From the NCBI GenBank assembly GCA_023475455.1, contig JAMCVR010000258.1:1-25440 (forward strand): a DNA stretch of 25,440 nt, given 5' to 3'. Below, in pieces: positions 1-8,227 of the stretch. Each line of letters opens with the position of its first letter. Positions within the stretch are counted from its first letter, which is position 1. A model generated the notes under the pieces. It had not been told where the DNA came from. It saw only the letters and a list, made by a program, of their open reading frames with translations, and searched no databases. This stretch comes from Thermoplasmatota archaeon. GTDB lineage: Bacteria > Pseudomonadota > Gammaproteobacteria > Burkholderiales > Thiobacillaceae. The position numbers were made by a program, and so were the translations under genes.

Positions 1-440
1 CGCGGCGAGGTTGACCGCGCCCAGCGCTGCGATCTCGTTCTGCAGGCGGTTGATCTCGGCCTGCAACTGACTGGGTTTGGGGCTGTCGGCCAGGCCCGAT
101 TCGAGGCTGGCCTCGTCGGCCGCCGCCGAACAGCTGCGGGAACAGCTCGCCCATGTGCTGGTTGACGGTGTCGAAGGTTTCCTTCAGCCGCGCGCGCGAT
201 TCCTGGTCGATGCGGCGGATTGCGTCTTCCAGCGTGCTGACCGCCTCCAGCAGGTCGGCGCATTGCGCGGCGAGGTATTCGCTTCGCTTCTGCGCCTGGG
301 TCAGTTCGTCCAGCGCGGCGAGGTTGACCGCGCCCAGCGCTGCGATCTCGTTCTGCAGGCGGTTGATCTCGGCCTGCAACTGACTGGGTTTGGGGCTGTC
401 GGCCAGGCCCGATTCGAGGCTGGCCTCGTCGGCCGCCGCC
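1..440. repeat. Tandem duplication 1 (period 313), inside smc
   Basis: Bases 1-127 are identical to 314-440. Bases 128-313 lie between the two copies, so the period is 313, which is not a multiple of three. The window edge cuts the left copy. The junction at 127/128 falls in a GCCGCCGCC run. In the coding sense this is GGCGGCGGC, exactly what SMC is expected to have after QLF (Gly-Gly-Gly), so about 9 bases of microhomology are inferred at the breakpoint. Confidence 0.9.
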
Positions 441-2216
441 TCGCGCAGCTGCAGTTCGAACTGCGACTGCATCAGCATGGCTTCCTGATCCTTGAGCTTC
501 AGCTGCTCGATGGTGCGGCGCAAGGGGTCGAGCCCCTGCTCGCAGGCCATGCGCGCCTCGTCGTGGCCGCGCAGCTGCGCGGTCAGGCCTTCCAGCGCGT
601 CGCGCGCGGCGGCGAGTGCGGTTTCGGCCTCGGTGCGCGTTGCCAGGGCGAGCTGCAGCTCGGCGTCCAGCGCGTCGGCCGGCAGGCGGGCCAGTTCGTC
701 GCGCGCCCGGGCCAGGCGGGTTTCGTCGTCGGCGATTTCCTGGTCGATGCGCGCCAGCGTTTCGCTGAGCTCCCTGATCTTGTTGGTGCAGGTGGTGAGC
801 GCGAAGCCCGCTTCCTGATGCCGCCGTTCGGCCGCGCGCTGCAGTTCGCGCGCCTCGAACACCGCGCGGTCAGCCTGGTCGCGCAACTGGCGCGCGGCGT
901 AGAGGGCCTCGCGGGCGGCGTCGCTCTGCGCGCGGTACTCCTTGAGGCGGGTTTCCAGCGCGTCCAGCGTGGCGCGCTCGCCGGTTTGCTGGCGGGTGAC
1001 CTCGTCGAGTTCCTGGGCGATCTGCGTGGCACGGCTCTGCACCCGTTCCACCGCCTGCTGCAATCGCAGCAGTTCCATCTGCGCGGTGTGGTGGCGGCTC
1101 TGCGTCTGGCCGGTCTGCGCGCGCAGCGCCTGGATCTCGCGCTGGCGTTCCATGTAGCGCTGCTGCGTTTCGGCGTAGGCGGCTTCGAGCTGTGCCACCT
1201 CATCGCGCAGGCACGCTGCGTCCGTTGTCAGCCGTTCGAGTTCGCGCCCGCGCGCGAGGATGCCTTCGACCGCGGTGTGCGGGCCGTGGAAGGTGACGCT
1301 GTGGCGGGTGAACAGATGACCCTGCGGGGTGACGGCATATTCGCCGGGGGCGAGGCTGGCGCAGCGGGCGCGCGCGGCATCCGCGTCGTCGGCCCAGTAC
1401 ACGCCGGCCAGCCAGTCGTCCAAAACCGCGTGGATGGCGGCATCGTCGCAGGCGATCTTGCTGGCCAGCAACTCCGGCGCGACCGCGTTTGCCGCGCCCT
1501 GCCCGGACCATACCGTGAGCCGCGCAGGCGGCGCATCGGCAAACCAGCCGGGCTGCGCATCGGCCGCCACCGCTTGCAGGCGTTCGCGCAACACCGCTTC
1601 GACCGCCGCTTCCCAGCCGGGGGCGACGCGCAATTTTTCCCACAGGCGCGGCGCGGCATCCAGACCTCGCTGGCGCAGCCAGGCGCCGAGCTTTTCGTCG
1701 GCCTTGAGGCTCTCCTGCAGTTTCTTCAGCGCGGCGAGTTCGGCTTCGGTCTGGTGCAGCGCCTTACGCGCGGCCTCGAGTTCGCGCGTGTGCCGGGCGC
1801 GCGCGGCGTCGAGTTCGGGCAGCGCAGTCTCGGCGTCCTTCAACCCGGCCTGCGCGGTCGCCAGCGTCTGCGCGAGTTCCTCGAGTTCGACCTGCTTCTT
1901 CGCCAGGCCGGCCGCATCCGGGCGCGGCAACTGCGCCTGCTCCTGGGCGAGCCGGCGCTGGCGCGCGTCCAGCTGCTCGAGCTGGCGCCTGGTGTGGCCG
2001 AGGCTGTTTTCGTCGACCTGGCGCGATTGATCCAGTTGCGAGACTACGCGCTGCGCCTCGCCCACCGCCTGCTGCGCCTCGCGCAGCGCGGCTTCCTTCT
2101 GCGGCAGGGTGCTGTCGGTGGCCTGGCGCGCGGCGGCTTCGGCATCGGCGAGCGCGGCCTGCAAAGCCGGCTGCTGCGCGTTGACCTCGTTGAGGGAATT
2201 GAGCGTCGCGCTGCGG
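1..2216 (-). CDS. smc: SMC, coiled-coil/hinge/C-terminal arm portion, 3' end outside window
   Basis: This continues smc in the correct frame once the 362-base duplication is removed. Visible are the end of the first coiled coil, a hinge region (LWEKLRVAPGWEAAVEAVL near 1600-1670), the returning coiled coil, and the family motif GAVNLAALDELTQAQKR, followed by FDTVNQHMGELFPQLF near 130-180, which lies shortly before the C-terminal ATPase head. After QLF (base 128) the sequence jumps back into a copy of bases 314-440 instead of going on to the expected GGG and head domain, so the frame is lost again. The signature LSGGE motif and Walker B are not in the window. As written, no continuous SMC can be translated here. 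No convincing independent start exists, so this is a fragment rather than a separate gene. Confidence 0.8.
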
Positions 2217-2578
2217 TGGTCGCCAGCGTCTGCGCGAGTTCCTCGAGTTCGACCTGCTTCTTCGCCAGGCCGGCCGCATCCGGGCGCGGCAACTGCGCCT
2301 GCTCCTGGGCGAGCCGGCGCTGGCGCGCGTCCAGCTGCTCGAGCTGGCGCCTGGTGTGGCCGAGGCTGTTTTCGTCGACCTGGCGCGATTGATCCAGTTG
2401 CGAGACTACGCGCTGCGCCTCGCCCACCGCCTGCTGCGCCTCGCGCAGCGCGGCTTCCTTCTGCGGCAGGGTGCTGTCGGTGGCCTGGCGCGCGGCGGCT
2501 TCGGCATCGGCGAGCGCGGCCTGCAAAGCCGGCTGCTGCGCGTTGACCTCGTTGAGGGAATTGAGCGTCGCGCTGCGG
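1856..2578. repeat. Tandem duplication 2 (period 362), inside smc
   Basis: Bases 1856-2216 are identical to 2218-2578. One extra T at 2217 sits between the copies and matches neither flank, so this is the only junction without microhomology. The period of 362 shifts the smc frame. Deleting 1856-2217 restores a continuous coiled-coil reading frame. Confidence 0.95.
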
Positions 2579-3579
2579 CGGGACTGCTGGGCCTCCACGC
2601 GTGCGACCAGTTCCTGCACCTGGCGATAGAGCCGCTCGCGGGTTGCGTTCTGGTGAGCCATGGTCTGCTCGATGCGCGCCACTTCGGACTGCGCCTGGTA
2701 ATACGCCGCCTGCGCGGTGTTGAGCGTGTCCTGGCCGGCGAACTGGGTCTGGCGCGCGGCTTCCAGCTCGGATTCGATGTGGCGCAGGCGCGCGGTCTCG
2801 GCTTCCAGCCGGTTCTGCGCCTCGGTCAGGTCCTTGTCGATGCGCGCGCGCTGCTGGGCGGCGTCGTGCTTCCTGGCGAACCACAGGCGGTGCTGGGAAA
2901 ACGTCAAATCCGCTTGAAGACTGCGGTAGTGCTGGGCGATTTCGGCCTGCGCGGTAAGTTTTTCGACCTGGGTCTTGAGTTCGCGCTGGATGTCCTCGAC
3001 GCGATTCAGGTTGTCGCGCGCGTCCTTCAGCCGCGCCTCGGTTTCCTTGCGGCGTTCCTTGTACTTGGACACGCCCGCGGCTTCTTCCAGGTAGCCGCGC
3101 AGTTCCTCCGGCCTGGCCTCGATCAGGCGCGAAATCATGCCCTGCTCGATGATGGCGTAGGCGCGCGCGCCGACCCCGGTGCCGAGGAAGAGGTCGGCGA
3201 CGTCGCGCCGCCGCACCCGCATGTTGTTGATGTAATAGGTGGAGTCGCCGCTGCGGTCGAGCACGCGCTTGACCGCGATTTCGGAATATTGCGACCACTG
3301 GCCGGCGGCGCGGCCGAGTTCGTTGTTGAACGCCAGTTCGACCGAGGCGCGCGAGGCGGGCTTGCGGGTGCCCGAGCCGTTGAAGATGACGTCCTGCATG
3401 GTCTCGCCGCGCAGGTGCTTGGCCGACGATTCGCCGAGCACCCAGCGCACCGCGTCGATCACGTTCGACTTGCCGCAGCCGTTCGGCCCCACCACGCCGG
3501 TCAGCTGCGCGGGAACGGGAATCACGGTGGGGTCGACGAAACTCTTGAAACCGGCAAGTTTGATGTGGGTTAGACGCAA
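2044..3579 (-). CDS. smc: Chromosome segregation protein SMC, N-terminal part (frame broken by duplication)
   Basis: SMC is the ATPase of the bacterial condensin complex and works with ScpA and ScpB in chromosome compaction and segregation. The N-terminus begins MRLTHIKLAGFKSFVDP and carries the Walker A P-loop GPNGCGKSN (Lys37) and the head motif RGETMQDVIFNGS, followed by a long Glu/Arg/Gln/Ala-rich coiled coil. The true frame runs from 3579 to about 2218. It then enters a second copy of the same 361 bases out of frame, and the last ~58 residues (Arg- and Pro-rich) are nonsense ending at 2044. Removing 1856-2217 joins LEELAQTLAT to AQAGLKDAE, which restores a normal SMC. The start at 3579 fits the family start exactly. 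It is divergent from queF. Identity is certain; the break looks artefactual. Confidence 0.93.
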   Translation of the reverse strand: MRLTHIKLAGFKSFVDPTVIPVPAQLTGVVGPNGCGKSNVIDAVRWVLGESSAKHLRGETMQDVIFNGSGTRKPASRASVELAFNNELGRAAGQWSQYSEIAVKRVLDRSGDSTYYINNMRVRRRDVADLFLGTGVGARAYAIIEQGMISRLIEARPEELRGYLEEAAGVSKYKERRKETEARLKDARDNLNRVEDIQRELKTQVEKLTAQAEIAQHYRSLQADLTFSQHRLWFARKHDAAQQRARIDKDLTEAQNRLEAETARLRHIESELEAARQTQFAGQDTLNTAQAAYYQAQSEVARIEQTMAHQNATRERLYRQVQELVARVEAQQSRRSATLNSLNEVNAQQPALQAALADAEAAARQATDSTLPQKEAALREAQQAVGEAQRVVSQLDQSRQVDENSLGHTRRQLEQLDARQRRLAQEQAQLPRPDAAGLAKKQVELEELAQTLATTAARRSIPSTRSTRSSRLCRPRSPMPKPPRARPPTAPCRRRKPRCARRSRRWARRSA

Positions 3580-3598
3580 GACAGCGGACCTAAGCTTT

Positions 3599-3604
3599 TA
3601 TAAT
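3599..3604 (+). promoter_or_regulatory. Candidate -10 box TATAAT for queF
   Basis: A perfect TATAAT lies in the 92-base gap between the divergent starts of smc (3579) and queF (3672), about 68 bases before the queF ATG. No good -35 box is seen 16-18 bases upstream. The context CTTTATAATG recurs ahead of dapC at 6995-7003. Confidence 0.45.
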
Positions 3605-3671
3605 GTGTCGTCTCAATGCGCCGCCTGGTTTGCGGCGTTTCTGTTTCGCCACATTCTACACCGAGCCCCGC

Positions 3672-4091
3672 ATGCCCTCCACGCCCGCCAAATCCCTGGA
3701 AACCTTCCCCAACCCGAAACCGGGACGCGACTTCCATATTCACATGGAAGTCCCTGAATTTACGTGCCTTTGCCCCAAGACCGGGCAGCCCGATTTCGCC
3801 ACGATCATCCTCGACTACATTCCCGACAAGGCCTGCGTCGAACTCAAGAGCCTGAAGCTCTACATGTGGAGTTTCCGCGAGGAAGGCCATTTCCACGAGG
3901 ACGTCACCAACCGCATTCTCGATGACCTGGTGAAGGCGACCAAGCCGCGCTTCATGCGGATCACCGCCAAGTTCTACGTGCGCGGCGGCATCTTCACCAA
4001 TGTGGTGGCCGAACACCGCAAGAAGGGCTGGCAGCCGGCCGCGCGCGTCGACCTCACCCAGTTCGAACACCAGTCGAACACCCGCGGATAA
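3672..4091 (+). CDS. queF: NADPH-dependent 7-cyano-7-deazaguanine reductase QueF (short type)
   Basis: QueF reduces preQ0 to preQ1 in the queuosine tRNA-modification pathway in the cytoplasm. The 139-residue product matches the short, unimodular YkvM-like type. It contains [17 protein letters not shown], in which Cys34 is the expected nucleophile that forms the thioimide and Asp41 the conserved acid, and [21 protein letters not shown], the substrate and NADPH motif. The ATG at 3672 gives [20 protein letters not shown], the usual family N-terminus; a start at 3603 would add an untypical 23-residue leader. It ends 4 bases before the FGGY kinase start, so the two are probably co-transcribed. Neither the start nor the core shows any anomaly. 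Confidence 0.95.
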   Translation: MPSTPAKSLETFPNPKPGRDFHIHMEVPEFTCLCPKTGQPDFATIILDYIPDKACVELKSLKLYMWSFREEGHFHEDVTNRILDDLVKATKPRFMRITAKFYVRGGIFTNVVAEHRKKGWQPAARVDLTQFEHQSNTRG

Positions 4092-4095
4092 GCGC

Positions 4096-5367
4096 TTGTA
4101 TTTTCTCGGCATCGACTTCGGCACCTCGGGCGCGCGCAGCTGCGTCATCGACGCCGAAGGCGCGATCGTTGCCGAGGACCAACGCGACTTCGGCACGCTG
4201 GAGGAATACGAGCGCGCCGGCATCTGGCGCGAGGCGTTGTGGGATCTGGTCGCGGCGCTGCCGCCCGCGATCCGCTCACAGCTGTCGGACATCGCGCTCG
4301 ACGGCACGTCCGGCACCGTGCTTGCCTGCGACGAGGAACTCTCGCCGCGCCACCCGCCGCTCCTGTACAACGACGACCGCGCCGTCATTGAGGCCGCGCT
4401 GATTGCCAAAACCGCCACGCCGGGGCACCCCGCGGCGGCGGCGACCTCGGGACTGGCCAAGGTGCTGTGGCTGAAAAAGCGCCTCGGCCTCACCGGCGCG
4501 CGGCTCTACCTCAACCAGGCCGACTGGCTGTCGGGCCTGCTGACCGGCCGCGTCGGCATGACCGACTACCACAACGCGCTGAAAATGGGCCTCGACCTCG
4601 ACGACCTGAAATGGCCGGCCTGGGCGGAATACCTAGCCGACATCGACTACCTTCCGGTGCCGGTCGCGCCCGGTTCGCGGCTCGCCACCGTGTCGCGCCC
4701 GCGGGCGCGCTACCTCGGCATCCACCCTGGCTGCATGGTGCACGCCGGCACCACCGATTCCATCGCCGCCTTCCTCGCGGCCGGCGTGAACCAAAGCGGC
4801 GACGCCGTCACCTCGCTCGGCAGCACCCTGGTGCTGAAGCTCCTGTCCGACACCCGGGTGGAATCCACAGGGCACGGCGTCTATTCACACTGGTTCGGCA
4901 GCCGCTGGCTGGCGGGCGGCGCCAGCAACGCCGGCGGCGCGGTGCTGCGGCAGTTCTTCGACGACCGCCGGTTGGCCGCGCTGAGCGAAAAAATCGATCC
5001 GACCGTCGCCAGCCCGCTCGATTACCAACCGCTGCCCAAACCCGGTGAACGCTTCCCGGTCAACGACCCGCAGCTTGCGCCTCGCCTGACGCCGCGCCCG
5101 GCCGACGACGCCGAATTCCTGCACGGCCTGCTGGAAAGCCTCGCCCGCATCGAGGCGCGCGGCTACGGCCTGCTGGCCGAACTGGGCGCCACGCCCGTGC
5201 GCCGGGTCGAGACCGCCGGCGGCGGCGCCCGCAATCCCGTGTGGATGCGCATCCGCCAACGCCTGCTCGGCGTGCCGGTCGCGCGCGCCGCCCATACCGA
5301 AGCGGCATACGGCGCCGCGCTGCTGGCACGCGACGGTCTGCGGCGCTTCGCTTCAATCCCGCCGTAA
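4096..5367 (+). CDS. FGGY-family carbohydrate kinase, D-ribulokinase-like (XylB/SePSK type)
   Basis: This is a cytoplasmic ATP-dependent sugar kinase of the actin/hexokinase fold. The N-terminal phosphate-binding loop is LGIDFGTSGARS, the sugar-side motif IALDGTSGTVL carries the likely catalytic Asp, and the C-terminal half has LGSTLVLKLL, GGASNAGGA and the adenosine loop ETAGGGARNPVW. At about 423 residues it is shorter than E. coli XylB (about 480) and similar to the cyanobacterial/plant SePSK/AtXK-1 group that phosphorylates D-ribulose; the substrate here is inference. The start is taken as TTG at 4096, 4 bases after queF, because homologues begin right at the FLGIDFG strand. The longer reading from 4000 would overlap queF by 92 bases and is unlikely. 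Confidence 0.88.
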   Translation: MYFLGIDFGTSGARSCVIDAEGAIVAEDQRDFGTLEEYERAGIWREALWDLVAALPPAIRSQLSDIALDGTSGTVLACDEELSPRHPPLLYNDDRAVIEAALIAKTATPGHPAAAATSGLAKVLWLKKRLGLTGARLYLNQADWLSGLLTGRVGMTDYHNALKMGLDLDDLKWPAWAEYLADIDYLPVPVAPGSRLATVSRPRARYLGIHPGCMVHAGTTDSIAAFLAAGVNQSGDAVTSLGSTLVLKLLSDTRVESTGHGVYSHWFGSRWLAGGASNAGGAVLRQFFDDRRLAALSEKIDPTVASPLDYQPLPKPGERFPVNDPQLAPRLTPRPADDAEFLHGLLESLARIEARGYGLLAELGATPVRRVETAGGGARNPVWMRIRQRLLGVPVARAAHTEAAYGAALLARDGLRRFASIPP

Positions 5368-5374
5368 AGCCTGC

Positions 5375-5399
5375 CTCCGGCTGCAATCGCCGGAGATTT
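5375..5399 (+). terminator. Possible intrinsic terminator after the FGGY kinase
   Basis: CTCCGGC (5375-5381) pairs with GCCGGAG (5389-5395) around a 7-base loop, followed by ATTTG. The stem is strong but the T-tract is poor. It begins 7 bases after the kinase stop codon, so it plausibly ends the queF-kinase unit. Confidence 0.45.
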
Positions 5400-5495
5400 G
5401 TCCTATGTTGAGGTTAATCACCGCGCTGCGGACGGGACGCTTGAACCGCGATTGACTCCATCTCGCTCCGCGGCGAGCCCCTGAGGGAGGCCGCC

Positions 5496-5639
5496 ATGTA
5501 TGCACCTATTCGCGAAACACACACACCCGACCCGAAATGCTGTTTCTGCGGCCTCAGGCCGCGCCGCACAAGGGGCAACGATGCGCTGCGCCTGGTGATC
5601 GTCGTGCTGCTTCTGCTGCCGATGGTTCTGATGCTTTAG
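5496..5639 (+). CDS. Small single-pass membrane protein with a Cys cluster (47 residues)
   Basis: An ATG at 5496 is preceded by a strong Shine-Dalgarno sequence (GAGGGAGG, about 5 bases before the start). The product is 47 residues: a polar N-terminus with KCCFCGLRPRR (Cys15, Cys16, Cys18), a short basic stretch, then an unbroken hydrophobic helix (LRLVIVVLLLLPMVLML) up to the stop. The positive-inside rule would leave the Cys-rich N-terminus in the cytoplasm. Function is unknown and I do not recognise a family. It is too short for most gene finders. The good ribosome site and the sharp polar/hydrophobic division are the reasons to believe it is translated. Confidence 0.55.
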   Translation: MYAPIRETHTPDPKCCFCGLRPRRTRGNDALRLVIVVLLLLPMVLML

Positions 5640-5719
5640 TCCGCTCCGCAAGCTTTCGGCCCCTCCTACGGCGGCAAGAAGCAGCGCCCTCGCCGCGACA
5701 CCGGGACAAATCTCATCCG

Positions 5720-6097
5720 TCAGCGGACCTCGACAAATTCCAGGGTGTTTGCATCCGGATCCCGGCAGAACAGCGCCGCGCGGCCGGACTTGCTGACGGT
5801 GTATTTCACGCCCGCCGCATCGAGGCGGCTTTTCAGTGCGTCCATGTTCGCAACCGCCAGCGCAATGTGGCGGTCGCGGCCGCCGTGCTCGGGGCGAACC
5901 GAGCCCGCGTCTGGATTGGCCAGCGCCATCAGGTGCAGCTGCTGGCCGCCGCCCAGGTCGTACCATTCGCCGGGGTACGGCAGGTCGGGGCGGTTCGGAT
6001 ATGGCCGCAGGCCCAGCACCGATTCGTAGAAGGCTTTGGCGCGCGCCAGAGCCTTCTACTGCAGGCCGGCGTGCAGCAGGGCGGTGACTTCAGACAT
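5720..6097 (-). pseudogene. VOC/glyoxalase-family protein, interrupted by an amber codon at position 14
   Basis: This is a vicinal-oxygen-chelate fold metalloprotein of the glyoxalase/bleomycin-resistance/dioxygenase superfamily. The ATG at 6097 lies inside the last codons of the EamA gene (8-base overlap), giving MSEVTALLHAGLQ, then TAG at 6058-6056, then KALARAKAFYESVLGLRPYPN and the rest to LEFVEVR. Full length would be 125 residues, normal for the family. Likely metal-site residues remain: an early His (LLHAG), His in QLHLM, His in RHIAL and Glu in LEFVE. Four residues (QxKA, including the stop) replace what homologues would have as LVAD or similar, and this replacement lies exactly in a 34-base foldback (6026-6059). 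A shorter translation from GTG 6019 would lack the first strand. The substrate is unknown. Confidence 0.8.
6026..6059. repeat. Near-perfect 34-base palindrome inside the glyoxalase gene
   Basis: Bases 6026-6042 pair with 6043-6059 with 16 of 17 pairs perfect and no loop; the single exception is T6036 against G6049, a wobble pair. The arms begin GTAGAAGGCT and end AGCCTTCTAC around a central GGCGCGCGCC. One arm encodes the expected family sequence (KAFYES); the other creates the stop codon. This is the pattern left by a template switch across a short GGCGCGCC palindrome. Confidence 0.9.
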
Positions 6098-6989
6098 GGG
6101 GTTTCCCTTTCCTGTCGTCTTCCATGTGGCCGGAAAACAGGCTGGCGGTGATGATCATGGCGGCGCCGATCCATTCCTGCGCGCCCATGCGCTCGTTGGA
6201 CAAAAAATAGGCCGCGACGGCCGCGACGACCAGTTCGAACAGGAAGATGACGATGGCCTGGTTGGCCGGCACGCGCGCCAGGCCGTATTGCACGGCGTAG
6301 GTCATGCTGCCGATGGCGAGGCCGACGCCGAGCAGCAGCAGCCAGGTGGCGGTTTCGGCATCCGCCATGAAATCGAGTTCGGCCGGCTTGAGCGCCAGGC
6401 CGATCACCGTCAGCACCGCCACCCCCGCCCAGATCGACACCGCCTTGGCACCTTCGGTCACGCCGTCCAGATGGCGGCTGATGACGTTGCTGGCCGCGAA
6501 CATCACGCCCGCCGACAGCCCCAGCCATTCGGCGTAGTTGCGGGGCAGCGGCCAGTCGCCGGCCTGCCACAGCATCGCCAGCGCGCCGCCCGCCGCCAGC
6601 GCCATCACCGCCCAGCCTGCGCGGTTGAGTTTTTCGTGCAGCAGGAATCGCGCGAACAGCACGGTCCACATGGGCGACAGATAAAACAGCAGCAGCACCC
6701 GCACCACTTCGCCTTCCAGCACCGCCAGCACATAGGCCAGATTGGTCCAGCCCGCCGCCAGGCCAAGTGCAGCGAGCCACAGCCAGTGCCCGCGCGCCGC
6801 GCGCAGCGCACGGCCGTGCAGCCAGCCCAGCAGCAGCAGCGGCGTCGCATAGGAAAACAGGCTCGACGCGATGCCGCCCACCCCGGCCTGATCCAGCAGG
6901 CGATAGGGATACCAGATCAGGCCCCACAGGGTGGCGGCATAGACCAGGCTGCTGACGGCAAAGGTGCGCTGCAAGGGAATCGACGGCAT
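6090..6989 (-). CDS. EamA/DMT-family transporter
   Basis: This is a 299-residue inner-membrane protein of the drug/metabolite transporter superfamily with two EamA repeats of about five helices each. The first repeat runs roughly over residues 10-135 and the second over 150-285. Hydrophobic segments such as YAATLWGLIWYPYRLL, LLLLFYLSPMWTVLFA, WLLLLGVGLAIGS and IVIFLFELVVAAVAAYFLS are clear, and the NQAIVIFLFE segment is typical of the second repeat. Substrates in this family (amino acids, metabolites, drugs) cannot be read from sequence. The start MPSIPLQRTF at 6989 faces dapC. The 3' end overlaps the start of the glyoxalase gene by 8 bases, so both are probably one transcript. Confidence 0.9.
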   Translation of the reverse strand: MPSIPLQRTFAVSSLVYAATLWGLIWYPYRLLDQAGVGGIASSLFSYATPLLLLGWLHGRALRAARGHWLWLAALGLAAGWTNLAYVLAVLEGEVVRVLLLFYLSPMWTVLFARFLLHEKLNRAGWAVMALAAGGALAMLWQAGDWPLPRNYAEWLGLSAGVMFAASNVISRHLDGVTEGAKAVSIWAGVAVLTVIGLALKPAELDFMADAETATWLLLLGVGLAIGSMTYAVQYGLARVPANQAIVIFLFELVVAAVAAYFLSNERMGAQEWIGAAMIITASLFSGHMEDDRKGKPHV

Positions 6990-6996
6990 GGGGCTT

Positions 6997-7002
6997 TATA
7001 AT
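6997..7002 (+). promoter_or_regulatory. Candidate -10 box TATAAT for dapC
   Basis: TATAAT lies in the 41-base gap between the divergent EamA gene and dapC, about 29 bases before the dapC ATG. No clear -35 hexamer is visible at the usual spacing. Confidence 0.45.
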
Positions 7003-7030
7003 GCGTGGCTTAGTTAAATTCCGTGCTGCA

Positions 7031-8227
7031 ATGAATCCGCGTCTCGAACAACTCCATCCCTATCCGTTTCAAAAGTTGCGCGAGCTGTTCGCCGGGGTGA
7101 CGCCGAGTCCCGCGCTCGCGCCGATCAACCTGTCGATCGGCGAACCCAGGCATCCGACGCCGCAGTTCATCAAGGACGCGCTGGTCGCCGGGCTCGGCGG
7201 GCTGGCGAATTATCCCATCACTCAGGGCTCGGATGCGCTGCGTGCCGCCATTTCCGCGTGGGCCGAACGCCGTTACGGCGTGAAACTCGACCCCGCGACC
7301 GAGGTGCTGCCGGTGAACGGCTCGCGCGAGGCCCTGTTCGCCTTCGCCCAGGCCAGCGTCGATTCCAGCCGCCACGGCCGCCGCGTGGTCATTTCGCCCA
7401 ACCCGTTCTACCAGATCTACGAAGGCGCGGCGCTCCTGGCCGGCGCCCGCCCCTTCTTCCTCAACACGCTGCCGGAAAACGATTTCAAAATGGACTGGTC
7501 GCGGGTGCCGGACGACCTGTGGGAGCAGGTCAACCTGATTTACGTCTGCTCGCCCGGCAACCCCACCGGCAAGGTGATGTCGCTTGCCGACTGGAAGGAA
7601 TTGTTCGACCTGTCCGACCGGCACGGCTTCGTCATCGCGGCCGACGAGTGCTATTCGGAAATTTATTTCGAGGAAGGCAAACCGCCGCTCGGCGCATTGA
7701 CCGCCGCCCAGCAGCTCGGCCGCGGGCTCAAAAACCTGATCGTGTTCAACTCGCTGTCCAAGCGCTCCAACGTGCCCGGCCTGCGTTCCGGCATGGTCGC
7801 GGGCGACGCCGAGTTGATGAAGCCCTTCCTGCTCTATCGCACCTATCACGGCAGCGCGATGAACCCGGCGGTGCAGGCCGCAAGCCAGGCTGCGTGGAAC
7901 GACGAGGCGCACGTGATCGAGAACCGCCGCCAGTACGCCGAGAAGTTCGCCGCCGTGATGCCGCTGCTGAAGGACGCGCTGGCTTTCGATGCGCCCGACG
8001 CCGCCTTTTATCTTTGGGCGCGCGTGCCGGGCGGCGACGACGCCGCGTTCGCCCGCGGCCTGTATGAAAAACAGCACGTTACCGTACTGCCCGGCAGCTA
8101 TCTCGCGCGCGACGCCGCCAACGTCAATCCCGGCAAGGGCTACATCCGCATTGCGCTGGTCGACAGCCTGGATGCCTGTGTCGAGGCAGCCCGGCGCATC
8201 GTCCGTTTCGTCGGCAAGGCTGCGTGA
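7031..8227 (+). CDS. dapC: Succinyldiaminopimelate transaminase DapC
   Basis: DapC is a PLP-dependent class I/II aminotransferase that converts N-succinyl-2-amino-6-ketopimelate and glutamate to N-succinyl-LL-diaminopimelate in lysine and peptidoglycan-precursor synthesis. Visible are NLSIGEPRHPTP at the N-terminus, SPNPFYQIYEGAA, CSPGNPTGKVM, the PLP-anchoring ADECYSEIYF, the Schiff-base lysine in SLSKRSNVPGLRSG (Lys244) and the C-terminal RIAL carboxylate-binding Arg. The length of 398 residues is normal. The ATG at 7031 gives MNPRLEQLHPYPFQKLREL, the standard start; a further start at 7001 adds ten untypical residues. Its stop overlaps the GTG of the next gene, and dapD follows, so the pathway context agrees with the assignment. 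Confidence 0.96.
   Translation: MNPRLEQLHPYPFQKLRELFAGVTPSPALAPINLSIGEPRHPTPQFIKDALVAGLGGLANYPITQGSDALRAAISAWAERRYGVKLDPATEVLPVNGSREALFAFAQASVDSSRHGRRVVISPNPFYQIYEGAALLAGARPFFLNTLPENDFKMDWSRVPDDLWEQVNLIYVCSPGNPTGKVMSLADWKELFDLSDRHGFVIAADECYSEIYFEEGKPPLGALTAAQQLGRGLKNLIVFNSLSKRSNVPGLRSGMVAGDAELMKPFLLYRTYHGSAMNPAVQAASQAAWNDEAHVIENRRQYAEKFAAVMPLLKDALAFDAPDAAFYLWARVPGGDDAAFARGLYEKQHVTVLPGSYLARDAANVNPGKGYIRIALVDSLDACVEAARRIVRFVGKAA

Noticed and set aside
77..3573. Long plus-strand open frames opposite smc (77-2392 and 2356-3573)
   Set aside because: They are antisense to a clear SMC sequence; GC-rich codon use keeps the opposite frames open, and the translations are low-complexity Leu/Arg/Gly/Gln-rich.
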